NCBI GenBank assembly: GCA_965246935.1
Contig: CBDFGC010000003.1
Location: 124,001-188,000 of the forward strand
From: JAZKFT01 sp965246935
Lineage (GTDB): Bacteria; Bacteroidota; Bacteroidia; Chitinophagales; Chitinophagaceae
DNA: 64,000 bases
Direction: 5' to 3'
Shown here: positions 17,372-25,801 of the stretch, in pieces
How positions within the stretch are numbered: the first letter of the stretch is position 1
Layout of the letters: every line of letters starts with the position of its first letter
Program-made: the position numbers and the translations under genes
The notes under the pieces: model-generated
Seen by the model: only the letters and a program-made list of their open reading frames with translations
What the model was told of the DNA's origin: nothing
Database searches by the model: none

Positions 17372-17674
17372 CCCCGTCCCCTCTCCACGCCGAGGCATGT
17401 AGAGGGGTGCCTCTGTGAGAATTTCAATATTATTTTCAGGCAGAGGGTTCATGCTGTTTTAATTTTGCTGATTGCTTTCGGAGGACGGGTTGTTGTTGTT
17501 TCAATCTCCTAAGCTGTTTTGAAAATTTGATTATTTTGAACCCATTGTTACATTTTGTAATGAATGTTACGAAGAGGCACCCTTCTCCAAACGCAATTGC
17601 ATCATTTGCCCTTCTCCTTTTGGAGAAGGTGCCCAAAGGGCGGATGAGGCTGGAGAAGGGCCGGGGATGAGGCT
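17372..17674. repeat. GC-rich imperfect inverted repeats between GH43 and CE12 genes
   Basis: The spacer contains CACCCCCGTCCCCTCTCC at 17370-17387 next to AGAGGGGTGCC, and at 17595-17670 an imperfect inverted set, CCTTCTCCTTTTGGAGAAGG followed by GGAGAAGGGCCGGGGATGAG. These resemble dispersed intergenic repeats of large Bacteroidota genomes. The open frame across 17436-17636 is therefore probably not a gene. Confidence 0.5.
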
Positions 17675-19012
17675 TTAATTCCCATCTGGTTTGGAGGTAG
17701 CAATATACGGGCTCGGGGGTAGCATAAAAGTTTCTACCGGATCAGGGGCAGCCGGGTTAAAGGCAGGCAGGTTTGACTTCAATAATTTGCCCAATGGCAG
17801 ATCCGTTTTTTTCAACCCTTCTACAATACATTTCGCCAGTTCATACGCACCATACGCATTAAAGTGGGTGTCGTCTTTCATTTCTGCTTTTTGATTCGGG
17901 AACGTATTAGCCGGGTAATGTACAAACGCTTTTTTAGAGGCTTCCGGCCCCCAGGTTTCATACAGTATTTTACTCATGGCATTCAGGTCTATCAGGGCTA
18001 CTTTTTCTTCCTGTGCCGTTTGCCGCAACGCTTCGGGATATTCTTTTAGTGTATTGATGATATGACCGGCAGAATCAAAACTGCGGCGGTGCATACTGGT
18101 AACCAGCACCGGGATCACACCTCTTTTGCGGGCCTCTGTAATCCATTCTTTTTCGGTTTGTTTATACGTCGTAAACGGCTCCAGGTAATTGCTGCCGGGC
18201 TTCTGATCATTATGGGTAAACTCAATAAAAAGGTAATCGCCGGGCTTTGCCAGGCTCCATATTTTATCGAGGCGGCGCTCACCTTTAAATGCTTTTAAAG
18301 TTTCGCCGCTTTCAGCATAGTTGGCAATTACAACTTTCCCCGGCTGAAAAAACAGCGGAATCATCTGGCCCCAGGAAGCCCAGGGTTCTTCGGCCTGATC
18401 GACCACGGTACTGTTGCCAGCCAGAAAAACGACAGGAATATTAGCTGCCGGGTTAATTTCGATAGCTGCAATTTTGGGCGCACTGTTGTTGAATTCCAGC
18501 GTTAGTTTATCATCCCAGTGCAGGTAGGTAACCTCACGGGGTTTCAACCGCACTTTTACGTTAGCCATTTCAGGCCTGCGGATGATGCTGTCTTTTACAT
18601 GAACGGTGAATTCAGCCGTAGCAAATTTCCCTTTTGCCGTTTCTATTTTCTCAATCATCATGCGGCGGCATTCGGCTTTGATGGTAGTGGCAGATGTTCC
18701 CTGGGCATCGCCCAATGTTACTTTTACATGGTAGTTTCCTTCAGGCAGTTTTACGGAAAAGAAGAAAGGTTTTCCGCTGGTAGTATAACCATCCTGCAAA
18801 GCATTTTTGCCGCCAGTGGCAGTTGCAGTAACTGCCGAGCCACGGTCGAAGCCATAACCGGTTTGCGGGTTGTACATCGTTTCCGGTAAAACCTGTGTAT
18901 AGCCGGTGGCTGGTTTGCCGGGAGTAAGATCGAACTTAAAACTGGTGCCGGTTTGGGCTTTTGTTGCGGTTAATGCAAGGCAGGTGCTAATAAGAAAAAA
19001 AGTTGCTTTCAT
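17675..19012 (-). CDS. Rhamnogalacturonan acetylesterase (CE12, SGNH hydrolase)
   Basis: Secreted esterase removing acetyl groups from rhamnogalacturonan-I. The ATG complementary to 19010-19012 gives a signal peptide (MKATFFLISTCLALTATKA) and a 445-residue protein. An N-terminal beta-sandwich (DLTPGKPATGYTQVLPETMY to about residue 165) with galactose-binding-like features precedes the SGNH domain. SGNH blocks: VFLAGNSTVVDQ (nucleophile Ser in GNST), NYAESGETLKAF, YLFIEFTHNDQKPGS (the N block) and the catalytic pair DDTHFNAYGAYELAK. This fits CE12. It sits between GH43 and GH105 genes, consistent with pectin degradation. Confidence 0.9.
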   Translation of the reverse strand: MKATFFLISTCLALTATKAQTGTSFKFDLTPGKPATGYTQVLPETMYNPQTGYGFDRGSAVTATATGGKNALQDGYTTSGKPFFFSVKLPEGNYHVKVTLGDAQGTSATTIKAECRRMMIEKIETAKGKFATAEFTVHVKDSIIRRPEMANVKVRLKPREVTYLHWDDKLTLEFNNSAPKIAAIEINPAANIPVVFLAGNSTVVDQAEEPWASWGQMIPLFFQPGKVVIANYAESGETLKAFKGERRLDKIWSLAKPGDYLFIEFTHNDQKPGSNYLEPFTTYKQTEKEWITEARKRGVIPVLVTSMHRRSFDSAGHIINTLKEYPEALRQTAQEEKVALIDLNAMSKILYETWGPEASKKAFVHYPANTFPNQKAEMKDDTHFNAYGAYELAKCIVEGLKKTDLPLGKLLKSNLPAFNPAAPDPVETFMLPPSPYIATSKPDGN

Positions 19013-19261
19013 TTGGTTAGTAATCTGTTGGTTATAGGAAATGATATGTAGGATTTTACACCTCCTCCTCAAAATAAATTAATATACTTGTATATGTGTT
19101 GCCAAGGAAGTTGAAACAAGATTTTGCGTTTGTTATTAAAATCCGTCCGTTAAATGAAAGAAGAGGCCATATTGATGATGTAGAAATTGTAGAGGCTGGT
19201 TCTGACTTTTGGCCTCCATTGTTGGTACTACTTTAATCTGCGGTTTTAATGTAGTTTCCAG

Positions 19262-19762
19262 TTACATCATCTTCACAAAATAAATCAACAGGAAAATAAA
19301 TATTAAGATGTCTGATACCAATGCAAGCATTTCATTTGCCCCGACTGGTTTTTTAATTAAATGTAGAAGTCCTGCCATACCATAGTATAGTCCACTTGCA
19401 AATGCACTTACGACTCTCCACTGCGGCATAAACAAAGAAATAATTCCAATAAGTCCAAAACAAAGGTTTGCAAAACCTAACTCTCTTACTATTGGAAAGC
19501 TATCAGGGCTATCAATGTGAAAGATTTGTTTTGCTGTAAACCCGGGATTGGTAGCCTGTTTGATGCCTGCCAGAAAAAGCCTTAGACCAACTGCCGAAAA
19601 GATAAACCACTTACCGAATAAATCAAATGAAAACGCCATGTTTTTATTACTGAGTATTTGTGCAGCAGAACAAATCAAAGGCAAAACTAATGTCAATACG
19701 GAAACACTAATGAAGTATAACTTACTAATGCCCGGATTTTGTTTGTTTGTCTGATTATTCAT
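19262..19762 (-). CDS. Four-helix membrane protein, DUF6790-like
   Basis: A 166-residue inner-membrane protein with hydrophobic segments at about residues 16-36, 48-66, 96-113, 120-136 and 146-164. The signature RELGFANLCFGLIGIISLF following NPGFTAKQIFHI resembles the DUF6790 family; I recall this family only by pattern, so treat the name as tentative. No enzymatic motif. It lies between CE12 and GH105 genes but its base composition is a little more AT-rich than theirs, so a role in pectin use is doubtful. Confidence 0.75.
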   Translation of the reverse strand: MNNQTNKQNPGISKLYFISVSVLTLVLPLICSAAQILSNKNMAFSFDLFGKWFIFSAVGLRLFLAGIKQATNPGFTAKQIFHIDSPDSFPIVRELGFANLCFGLIGIISLFMPQWRVVSAFASGLYYGMAGLLHLIKKPVGANEMLALVSDILIFIFLLIYFVKMM

Positions 19763-20172
19763 TTTTGCAGCGTGGTTTATGTCCGATTCAGAATTTCAAT
19801 TTTGTTGTGTTCTTAAAAGTAGCAGCAAATTCCTGGCTTTGCAAAGTTTCTAACATCGTAAGATTACAAACATTTAAACAAAGCTTTGAAAGTTTGAAAA
19901 CTTTCTAAAAGGAAAGCTCGTTCAATTTTTGGTACTTGTTGCTAATCCGAAAAGCTGCATAACGGATAGACACCGCAGAAACGTATCATATAAGAAATTC
20001 TTTTTCGGTGAAAAAGAAAAAAATAAAGATCACAACGAAGATTCCTGCCGGAGTACTATTGTCTGGCTTACAAAAACTATATTCAAATACCAGCTACCTA
20101 TTTTGGTGTGAAAATCCATAGGAAGATCAAGGTTTCAGACATGCTTACCATAAACGTTCGAAACCTAATAGT
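19763..20172. other. Gene-free spacer before the palindromic cluster
   Basis: About 400 AT-rich bases with no convincing coding frame. A short palindrome GAAAGTTTGAAAACTTTC lies near 19887-19905. It would hold the promoter of the minus-strand DUF6790-like gene. Confidence 0.4.
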
Positions 20173-20373
20173 AAGCCCTGAAAGGGCGGTAATAGCTTAG
20201 CGTAGTCCGCCGGGGCGGATACGACCAAAAATTCCATCCTATCTCAGCAAGCCCTGCAAGGGCGTAATAACCGCTAATATTATTACGCCCTTGCAGGGCT
20301 TTTTCATTTCTAAAGGAATCTTTAACCCGGGGCTTACACCCCGGGCTAAGTTGTGGCCGCCCTTTCAGGGCTA
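20173..20373. repeat. Nested palindromic repeat cluster (AGCCCTGAAAGGGCG family)
   Basis: Outer arms AGCCCTGAAAGGGCGG (20174 onward) and its complement-like GCCGCCCTTTCAGGGCT (20356-20373) enclose a perfect 20-bp stem, AGCCCTGCAAGGGCGTAATA at 20250-20269 with its reverse complement at 20281-20300, and a third hairpin CCCGGGGCTTACACCCCGGG near 20325-20344. This is a typical intergenic REP-like cluster. The T-run after 20300 means the central stem could also act as a terminator. Confidence 0.8.
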
Positions 20374-20414
20374 TATAAAAGATCTTTTTTATGTTTCAAA
20401 CACCGTATACATGC

Positions 20415-21782
20415 TCACTTCCCGTTTTCATACCATTGCAAAGCGCTGTCATTTATTCTGAACGTTCCGGATTTCATAAGCTTAATGATTTCTGAGCCGG
20501 CCAGGAGTACCGGGCCGTAGCCATGGGCTGCAAATACATTTACGGGCCGGTAGTAATAAAAAGCCGGGTCGAAAGCCATACCGGTGCCCACGCAGGTACC
20601 TTCCACCTGGCCCTGTGCATTTACTTTGGTGGCCACGGCATTCCAGGCCAGCATACACATAGGCCCATACGCTTTTGCATTCAAATACCCTTTGTTGATA
20701 CCCCGTGCAATGCAATAGGCATAAATAGCCGTAGCCGAGGTTTCCAGGTACGAATCATTCCTATCGAGCAACTGGTGCCAGAACCCGGTGCTGCTTTGGT
20801 ATTTAGCCAGCCCTTTTGCATGTGCCTGAAACTGCGCCAGTACAGCAGCACGGCCGGGATGATTTTCAGGTAACACATCCAGCAATTCTACCATTGCCAT
20901 TAATGCCCAGCCATTGGCACGTGCCCAGTGAAACTGCGGATGTTCCGTCATCTCCTGCACCCAGCCATGCGTATATAACTCTTTTTCCTTATTCCACATC
21001 CGGTTGCTGAACTGTACAATTTGTTTTACAGCATCATCATAATATTTTGCATCGCCGGTTAGCTTGCCCATTTGGGCCAGGGCGGGCACCCCCATAAATA
21101 AATCATCCAGCCACAACGTATTGGGTTGCGGCCGGTTGCGGGCCAGCGTACCATCAGCCAGGCGGAATTCTTTTGTAGAAATATAGTTTACAAAATTATC
21201 TGCCAATGGCCGTAGCATTGCAGAGCCGCCTGCACGAATGGTTTTGATGATAGAGGCTGTAATGGCGCCGCCATCATCCAGGGCATGCGGATCAATTAAA
21301 CCACGGAGCGGATTAGCGCCCTGTTTATTTTTTTGATACATCGCTCTCATTGCAGGAAATGCATCAGCTAATAACTGCAACCGTTGCCTGGTGTAGTTGG
21401 TATATTTAGCATCGCCGGTTGCCTCACCTGCATTGAGCATACCGGCATAGGTAATCCCCCACTCGTAGCTGGTAAGCCGAAAGTTGCCTTGTTTAAAAGT
21501 GGTATTGCTGTCGGCCATAGAAAAATCAGTAACCGGCTGCCGGGTAGTACGATTGATAAATTGTGGCGGCGTAGTGGTATCGAGGTAATTGTAAATCCGG
21601 TCCAATACCGTTTTAATGCTGGCAGCGGTAGGGGCTTCGTAAGGCACCGGGTAGTCTACCCGCATCGCATGAAGCGGCGCTGTAACATCGTTGCCGCCAC
21701 GTGGAGGGGCAGGCTGGGCAGCAGAAAACAGGCAGGTAAGCAGGCCTGCAAAAACCGGCAATAACGGTTTCATCCTTTTCAT
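20415..21782 (-). CDS. Unsaturated rhamnogalacturonyl hydrolase, GH105/GH88
   Basis: Secreted (alpha/alpha)6-barrel enzyme that removes the unsaturated uronate from rhamnogalacturonan lyase products. I use the ATG complementary to 21780-21782 (MKRMKPLLPVFAGLLTCLFS, signal peptide; 455 residues). Family motifs: NTLWLDDLFMGVPALAQMG with the catalytic Asp, LYTHGWVQEMTEHPQFHWAR and ANGWALMAMVELLDVLPENH, and SSTGFWHQLLDRNDSYLETS with the conserved W/Q and Ser-Ala-T stretch TSATAIYAYCIARG. Together with CE12 and GH43 it completes a rhamnogalacturonan-I side-chain and backbone set, although no lyase, SusC or SusD is in the window. Confidence 0.9.
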   Translation of the reverse strand: MKRMKPLLPVFAGLLTCLFSAAQPAPPRGGNDVTAPLHAMRVDYPVPYEAPTAASIKTVLDRIYNYLDTTTPPQFINRTTRQPVTDFSMADSNTTFKQGNFRLTSYEWGITYAGMLNAGEATGDAKYTNYTRQRLQLLADAFPAMRAMYQKNKQGANPLRGLIDPHALDDGGAITASIIKTIRAGGSAMLRPLADNFVNYISTKEFRLADGTLARNRPQPNTLWLDDLFMGVPALAQMGKLTGDAKYYDDAVKQIVQFSNRMWNKEKELYTHGWVQEMTEHPQFHWARANGWALMAMVELLDVLPENHPGRAAVLAQFQAHAKGLAKYQSSTGFWHQLLDRNDSYLETSATAIYAYCIARGINKGYLNAKAYGPMCMLAWNAVATKVNAQGQVEGTCVGTGMAFDPAFYYYRPVNVFAAHGYGPVLLAGSEIIKLMKSGTFRINDSALQWYENGK

Positions 21783-21912
21783 AATGGCAATATTTACATC
21801 CGGCGGATCAGGCCTACAAACATGCAGCATTTTTCGCTTTGATGTTCTTTCAAAGAGATTGAAAAAAATTCTGTTTACTGTCCTGCGCTGTACTGAACAT
21901 GAATGTTCAGTA

Positions 21913-22098
21913 CCCAGGGTTAAAACCCTGCGCTACAAAATGAGCCGCCTCTACGAGGCTATACGTTTGAAATACAGATATGCGTGTAGAAATGCAACTT
22001 GTAGTGCTGTAGGCACGATCCATATTGTAGCGCAGGGTTTTAACCCTGGGAACCGTAGCCACAATCCATATTGTAGCAACGGATTTTAATCCGTTGTA
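21913..22098. repeat. REP-doublet element, family A copy 1
   Basis: A 24-bp perfect inverted pair, CCCAGGGTTAAAACCCTGCG plus CTAC at 21913-21936 and its reverse complement at 22027-22050, encloses GCCGCCTCTACGAGGCT and a GTAGTGCTGTAGGCACGATC segment. A further hairpin, CAACGGATTTTAATCCGTTG, follows at 22078-22097. Related copies are at 38799, 39461, 50172 and 57969; the transposase at 38919-39380 is the likely mobiliser. Confidence 0.85.
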
Positions 22099-22162
22099 TG
22101 TTTGATTGTAACGGATTTAAGTTGTATTGATTAAGCACAACGGCCTTCAAATCAGATATGCC

Positions 22163-23221
22163 TTATTTAAATGGCGTAGAAAACTTTGGCTCCGTGGCAA
22201 TAGTATTGTCGGTAAGGGCCTGCATGAATGCCAATATTTTGGGCCTGTCTGGTGGTGGCACTGCATGGGCCGGAATATTAGCGGCAAACATGGCATTTAA
22301 ACCGGGTATGCTACCATTGTGGAAAAGGCTGGCTGCTGTTGCAATATTGCGCAGGCTGCCGGATTTGAACCGGTTCTGGTTATTGATGCCATGGTCGGCC
22401 GCATCGGGTAGGGCAAACGGACCGCCCGGATTAGAGGTGATGAACATGGGGGCTGTATGGCAGCTATTGCAGGAAACCGCAGCACCGGGTGGCGGTGTAT
22501 TGAATACCAGTTCCCCGTCTCTTTCTAATTGGGTAAATGTTTCCTGGCCGGCTTTTACCCGGTCGTAATGGGATTGGTAAGTAACAATGGAACGGACGAA
22601 CTGCGAAAGGGCTTTGGAAATGCGGTCGGTGCTAATATCCGTAGTGCCGAATGCATTTTTAAACAATGCCGGGTAGTAGGAGAGGCTTGTAACTTTTGCC
22701 TGTAATTCAAGTAAGGTCAGGCCCATTTCGGTGGTATTTTGGATGGGTTGCAGTACCTGGTCTTCCAGCGTATTGGCCCGTTCGTCCCAAAACATTTTAC
22801 CCGATTTATAGAATCGCACATTTAGGATACTCATAGAGTGGCGGGCAGTAAGGCCACCTTCGAAGCCTTTGCTTAGCACTGCTGCATCGGTAAAACCTGC
22901 TGCCGGCTGGTGGCAGGAAGCGCAACTGATGGTATTATTTTTCGACAGGTTTTTATCGTAAAACAGTACCCTGCCCAGCGTGGCGCCATCGTTAGTGATG
23001 GTATTATTGGCAGGCGTATTATCCTGGGTAGCCAGGGCTGCAATTACATGTGCCGGATAGGTGATATTACTGTAATTAAATGGCGTTGCCGGCAGATTAA
23101 GAACCGTTGAGTTAATGCGGGCATCCGGGGTTACAGCAGTGGTGTCTTTTTTTGTACAGTAGGGAAGGCTGGTGGCGGCAAGTAGCAACGCTATCAGCAT
23201 TGCTGACCAGGTAATTTTCAT
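22163..23221 (-). CDS. Di-haem cytochrome-c peroxidase, MauG/CcpA family
   Basis: A 352-residue periplasmic c-type di-haem enzyme, reducing hydrogen peroxide with cytochrome electrons or acting as a MauG-like oxidase. A lipoprotein-type signal (LIALLLAATSLPYCTKKD, lipobox Cys near residue 22) precedes the catalytic body. The two haem sites are CASCH in NNTISCASCHQPAAGFTDA and CNSCH in AAVSCNSCHTAPMFITS. Conserved surrounding motifs: GRVLFYDKNLSKN, MFWDERANTLEDQVLQPIQN and FKSGSLRNIATAASLFHNGS, which closes with the second axial ligand region. No cytochrome partner is adjacent. Confidence 0.93.
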   Translation of the reverse strand: MKITWSAMLIALLLAATSLPYCTKKDTTAVTPDARINSTVLNLPATPFNYSNITYPAHVIAALATQDNTPANNTITNDGATLGRVLFYDKNLSKNNTISCASCHQPAAGFTDAAVLSKGFEGGLTARHSMSILNVRFYKSGKMFWDERANTLEDQVLQPIQNTTEMGLTLLELQAKVTSLSYYPALFKNAFGTTDISTDRISKALSQFVRSIVTYQSHYDRVKAGQETFTQLERDGELVFNTPPPGAAVSCNSCHTAPMFITSNPGGPFALPDAADHGINNQNRFKSGSLRNIATAASLFHNGSIPGLNAMFAANIPAHAVPPPDRPKILAFMQALTDNTIATEPKFSTPFK

Positions 23222-23404
23222 CAGGGCATTTTAAATGGTTAGGGTCGCACACCGTTTCTGTATCACTTTTCACTCCTTAGACGGAGCCATTCCGGTTTTC
23301 CTTCGCTGCTTTGAAAAAATGATCTACAGGCAACCCTGCTGACGATTCATTTACAAATACGGCCCGGATGTATAGGATGGAATAAACAGGCTTCCTCCCC
23401 ATTT

Positions 23405-23842
23405 TCATAGCAAAACGAAATCTGCTGCCTTTGGAAATTGATTAAAAGCATCCACAATTATCTGTGGCGTTGGATTAGCCAGTTTTCTTTTTTCCGTATC
23501 CATCCAGGCGCCATCACAGGTAAGCAATGCACAACGTACACTATTTTGATTGATAAACTCATGTTGAATTGTCCAGCGGCTGGCATCGGGTCTGGCTTTT
23601 AACAAGGTGGCATGTACCGTAATGGTATCGGTGAGTTTCATTTCCCGCAGGAAAAGGCATTCTTCCCGAAACAGCACCGGCCCGAAGTGCTGCTCCTGCA
23701 TCACATTCATGGTAAGGCCTAACTGCATAAGTATTTCAATCCGCTGCTGGGCGCCAAAATCGTAATACACACTGTGCCGCATGTGATAGTTGGCATCAAT
23801 ATCGGCCCAGCGGATGGAGAGGGTTTTGGAATAGAAGGTCAT
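23405..23842 (-). CDS. Acyl-CoA thioesterase-like, 4HBT hot-dog fold
   Basis: A 145-residue hot-dog-fold protein of the 4-hydroxybenzoyl-CoA thioesterase/YbgC class. The start SIRWADIDANYHMRHSVYYD matches the 4HBT signature (RxxDxDxxxHxxxxxY), with the catalytic Asp and the helix FGAQQRIEILMQLGLTMN. Strand EECLFLREMKLTDTITVHAT and DASRWTIQHEFINQNSVRCA follow. The acyl substrate cannot be inferred from the neighbours (peroxidase and beta-lactamase). Confidence 0.88.
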   Translation of the reverse strand: MTFYSKTLSIRWADIDANYHMRHSVYYDFGAQQRIEILMQLGLTMNVMQEQHFGPVLFREECLFLREMKLTDTITVHATLLKARPDASRWTIQHEFINQNSVRCALLTCDGAWMDTEKRKLANPTPQIIVDAFNQFPKAADFVLL

Positions 23843-23889
23843 GACGTAATATTTACCTGTTCACTTTTTTACTTTCTACTTTTTACTTT

Positions 23890-24765
23890 TCACTTGTTCA
23901 TCACCTTCTTTTCATATTGCTTTTGCAAATCATCTAATGCCGCCGCATAGCCTTTGGGATCAATGAAGGCCTCAGGGTTATAGGCATCTGAAGGCTTGTG
24001 CTTACTATGCAGGCTAAACTGGCTGGCATGAGCTGCCAGCCAGATATCGAATTTCAGCCCCTTCATGGCCGCTAAGGTATAAGCATAATCACGGGCAATA
24101 TCCGGGTAAGCGGCAATGCTATCTAACGAACCCTCCACAATAATAGTAGGCATGTTGGCAATGAGCACTTGGTACGCTTTTTTCCCATCTTTTACCGTAA
24201 ACAAATAACTGCAGGAGCCTTTGGTATGGCCCGGATGATGCAGCATCACCAGCTTCATTTCATCCAGCGAAACCGTATCGTTATTTTGCAGCAGTTTATC
24301 AGGTTGCACGGGTTTGAAACTTACGCCATATTTCCCCATTTCATAATCGGTGGCACCGCCGCTTGTTAGTACATCCGCATCTTTTGCATCCACCATTAGT
24401 GTAGCGCCGGTTTGTGCTTTCATTGCTGCCATGGCCCCCACATGATCGTAATGTGCCTGCAATGTGAGCAGCACCTTTGTATCCTTTATGTTGAAACCCA
24501 GCGCCTCTATATGCTGCTGTAGGAGGCTGGCCGAGGCTGCCAGGCCGGTATTGATGAGAATATTGCCTTTGCGGGTGGTAATAAGATAGCATGCCAGGTC
24601 CTGCGTACCTATATAATATAGGTTACCTACTATGCGGAAGGGTTTGTAATCGGCCGACCATTCGGCTTTTGCCATTGGCTCTTTTACTTCCTGCCCACTT
24701 GCCTGTACCAATGCGATTGATAACAGGCAAGATAGTAAAAATGGAGGAATGGTTATTTTACACAT
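23890..24765 (-). CDS. Subclass B3 metallo-beta-lactamase, GOB-like
   Basis: Exported zinc hydrolase of beta-lactams. I use the ATG complementary to 24763-24765, which gives a signal peptide (MCKITIPPFLLSCLLSIALV then QASGQ) and 291 residues, the normal B3 length. The metal motif reads LLTLQAHYDHVGAM: Q103, H105, D107 and H108, so the first zinc-ligand His is replaced by Gln as in the GOB enzymes of Elizabethkingia. The other ligands are His in LHHPGHTKGSCSYLF and His in WLAAHASQFSLHSKHK. It is likely a chromosomal, intrinsic carbapenemase-type gene; no mobile element directly flanks it. Resistance spectrum is inference. Confidence 0.9.
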   Translation of the reverse strand: MCKITIPPFLLSCLLSIALVQASGQEVKEPMAKAEWSADYKPFRIVGNLYYIGTQDLACYLITTRKGNILINTGLAASASLLQQHIEALGFNIKDTKVLLTLQAHYDHVGAMAAMKAQTGATLMVDAKDADVLTSGGATDYEMGKYGVSFKPVQPDKLLQNNDTVSLDEMKLVMLHHPGHTKGSCSYLFTVKDGKKAYQVLIANMPTIIVEGSLDSIAAYPDIARDYAYTLAAMKGLKFDIWLAAHASQFSLHSKHKPSDAYNPEAFIDPKGYAAALDDLQKQYEKKVMNK

Positions 24766-24913
24766 AAGGCGGCGAAGATAATCGCCGATGTGTTGTAATC
24801 CTGCGGTTTTGCTATAGGTGCTTTTCACTGGGAAAGATGACAACGAAGTCATAGCGTCAGACCGCCAGAGACGCTGCGAAGGAGAAGATACATCACTATG
24901 CAAAAGCCGGAAC

Positions 24914-25354
24914 TCAACTATTTTCTGCTCTTGTTTTAGCCGCTTTTTTAGCGGATACAGACCGGTCCGCTGCGGTGCGTTTTTTAGCTGCCGACTTGGC
25001 TTGTTTCGACAAAGCTTCTGAGGAAACCGTATTGGTTGGCTCTTTTTTTAGCGCTTCTGTGGAAGCCTTCGACCTCTTTTTGGATACCGGCTCACCTGAT
25101 GCAGCTTTTGCTTCCTGTTGTTTTGCTTTTTTCTTCAGCGCCGGGCCACCGTTTTTTGGGGGAGGCAGTTTTATACCGGCCCTACGTGCCTCCGATAAGC
25201 CAATAGCAATGGCCTGTTTTACATTTCGTACGCCATGCTTGCCTTGTTTTACCTTTTCTATTTCATCGTGTACAAATTCGCCTGCCTGTGTGGAGGCGCT
25301 TTTACCTTCTTCTTTATCCTTTTGTGCTTTTTTGATAGTGCTTTTGTCAGGCAT
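24914..25354 (-). CDS. DUF6496 family basic protein
   Basis: A 146-residue, very lysine-rich protein. The start is taken at MPDKSTIKKAQKDKEEGKSA (ATG complementary to 25352-25354). The middle DEIEKVKQGKHGVRNVKQAI then AIGLSEARRAGIKLPPP is the DUF6496 signature found in short proteins of many soil bacteria. The C-terminal half is low-complexity Lys/Ala/Ser (KKRSKASTEALKKEP and AKSAAKKRTAADRS), like histone H1-type tails, suggesting nucleic-acid binding; that is inference. It is the last GC-normal gene before the AT-rich island. Confidence 0.8.
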   Translation of the reverse strand: MPDKSTIKKAQKDKEEGKSASTQAGEFVHDEIEKVKQGKHGVRNVKQAIAIGLSEARRAGIKLPPPKNGGPALKKKAKQQEAKAASGEPVSKKRSKASTEALKKEPTNTVSSEALSKQAKSAAKKRTAADRSVSAKKAAKTRAENS

Positions 25355-25582
25355 AGAAAAATTTAATTTATTTGAAACCACAAGGAGTATGCCATGCTAA
25401 CCCGGTTACTCCGTAGCATTTCATTACTTGGAAAAATTAGCATCAACAAGTGTAGATCATTATCCTGAAAACGTTTTTTACATTACAGCATTTCCCTGCT
25501 GCTTATGAAATTCAATCACCTACACTGTTCTATACAATAATGCCGTGCAGCTAAATATTTACCTAAACTTCACAAGAAAGAC

Positions 25583-25801
25583 GTGATGGAGCCAAACGAT
25601 AAACCGCCGGTGAGCATACTGATGGTAACCGATAAAAACAAGGCCATAGTAGACTATGCTATGACTGATATGGACAACTATATCCTAAAGCTCGATAAAA
25701 GTTACCCTCTAAATCTCAAAACAGTATTAATTGATTTGGGTTTTCATCTAAATTTTTTTCTTCTATTGATAATTCAACCTCCTTATCTGTATATTTTATA
25801 A
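25583..25801 (+). pseudogene. Short ORF truncated at the island edge
   Basis: A 72-codon frame whose first ~43 residues (EPNDKPPVSILMVTDKNKAI then VDYAMTDMDNYILKLDKSYP) look coding, with base composition like the main genome, whereas the last ~29 codons are AT-rich and lie antisense to the end of the 821-residue gene. The simplest reading is a native gene cut near 25710 by insertion of the AT-rich island, with a fortuitous extension into it. I do not recognise the family, and it may not be expressed. Confidence 0.35.

Noticed and set aside
17436..17636. 66-codon minus-strand frame between GH43 and CE12 genes
   Set aside because: Runs through GC-rich inverted repeats and has no recognisable protein feature.
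19096..19236. A GTG-initiated 46-codon frame (protein RKLKQDFAFVIKIRPLNERR onward) upstream of the CE12 gene
   Set aside because: Codons look reasonable but it is very short, has no recognisable domain and no homologous context; may be a fragment, not supported as a gene.
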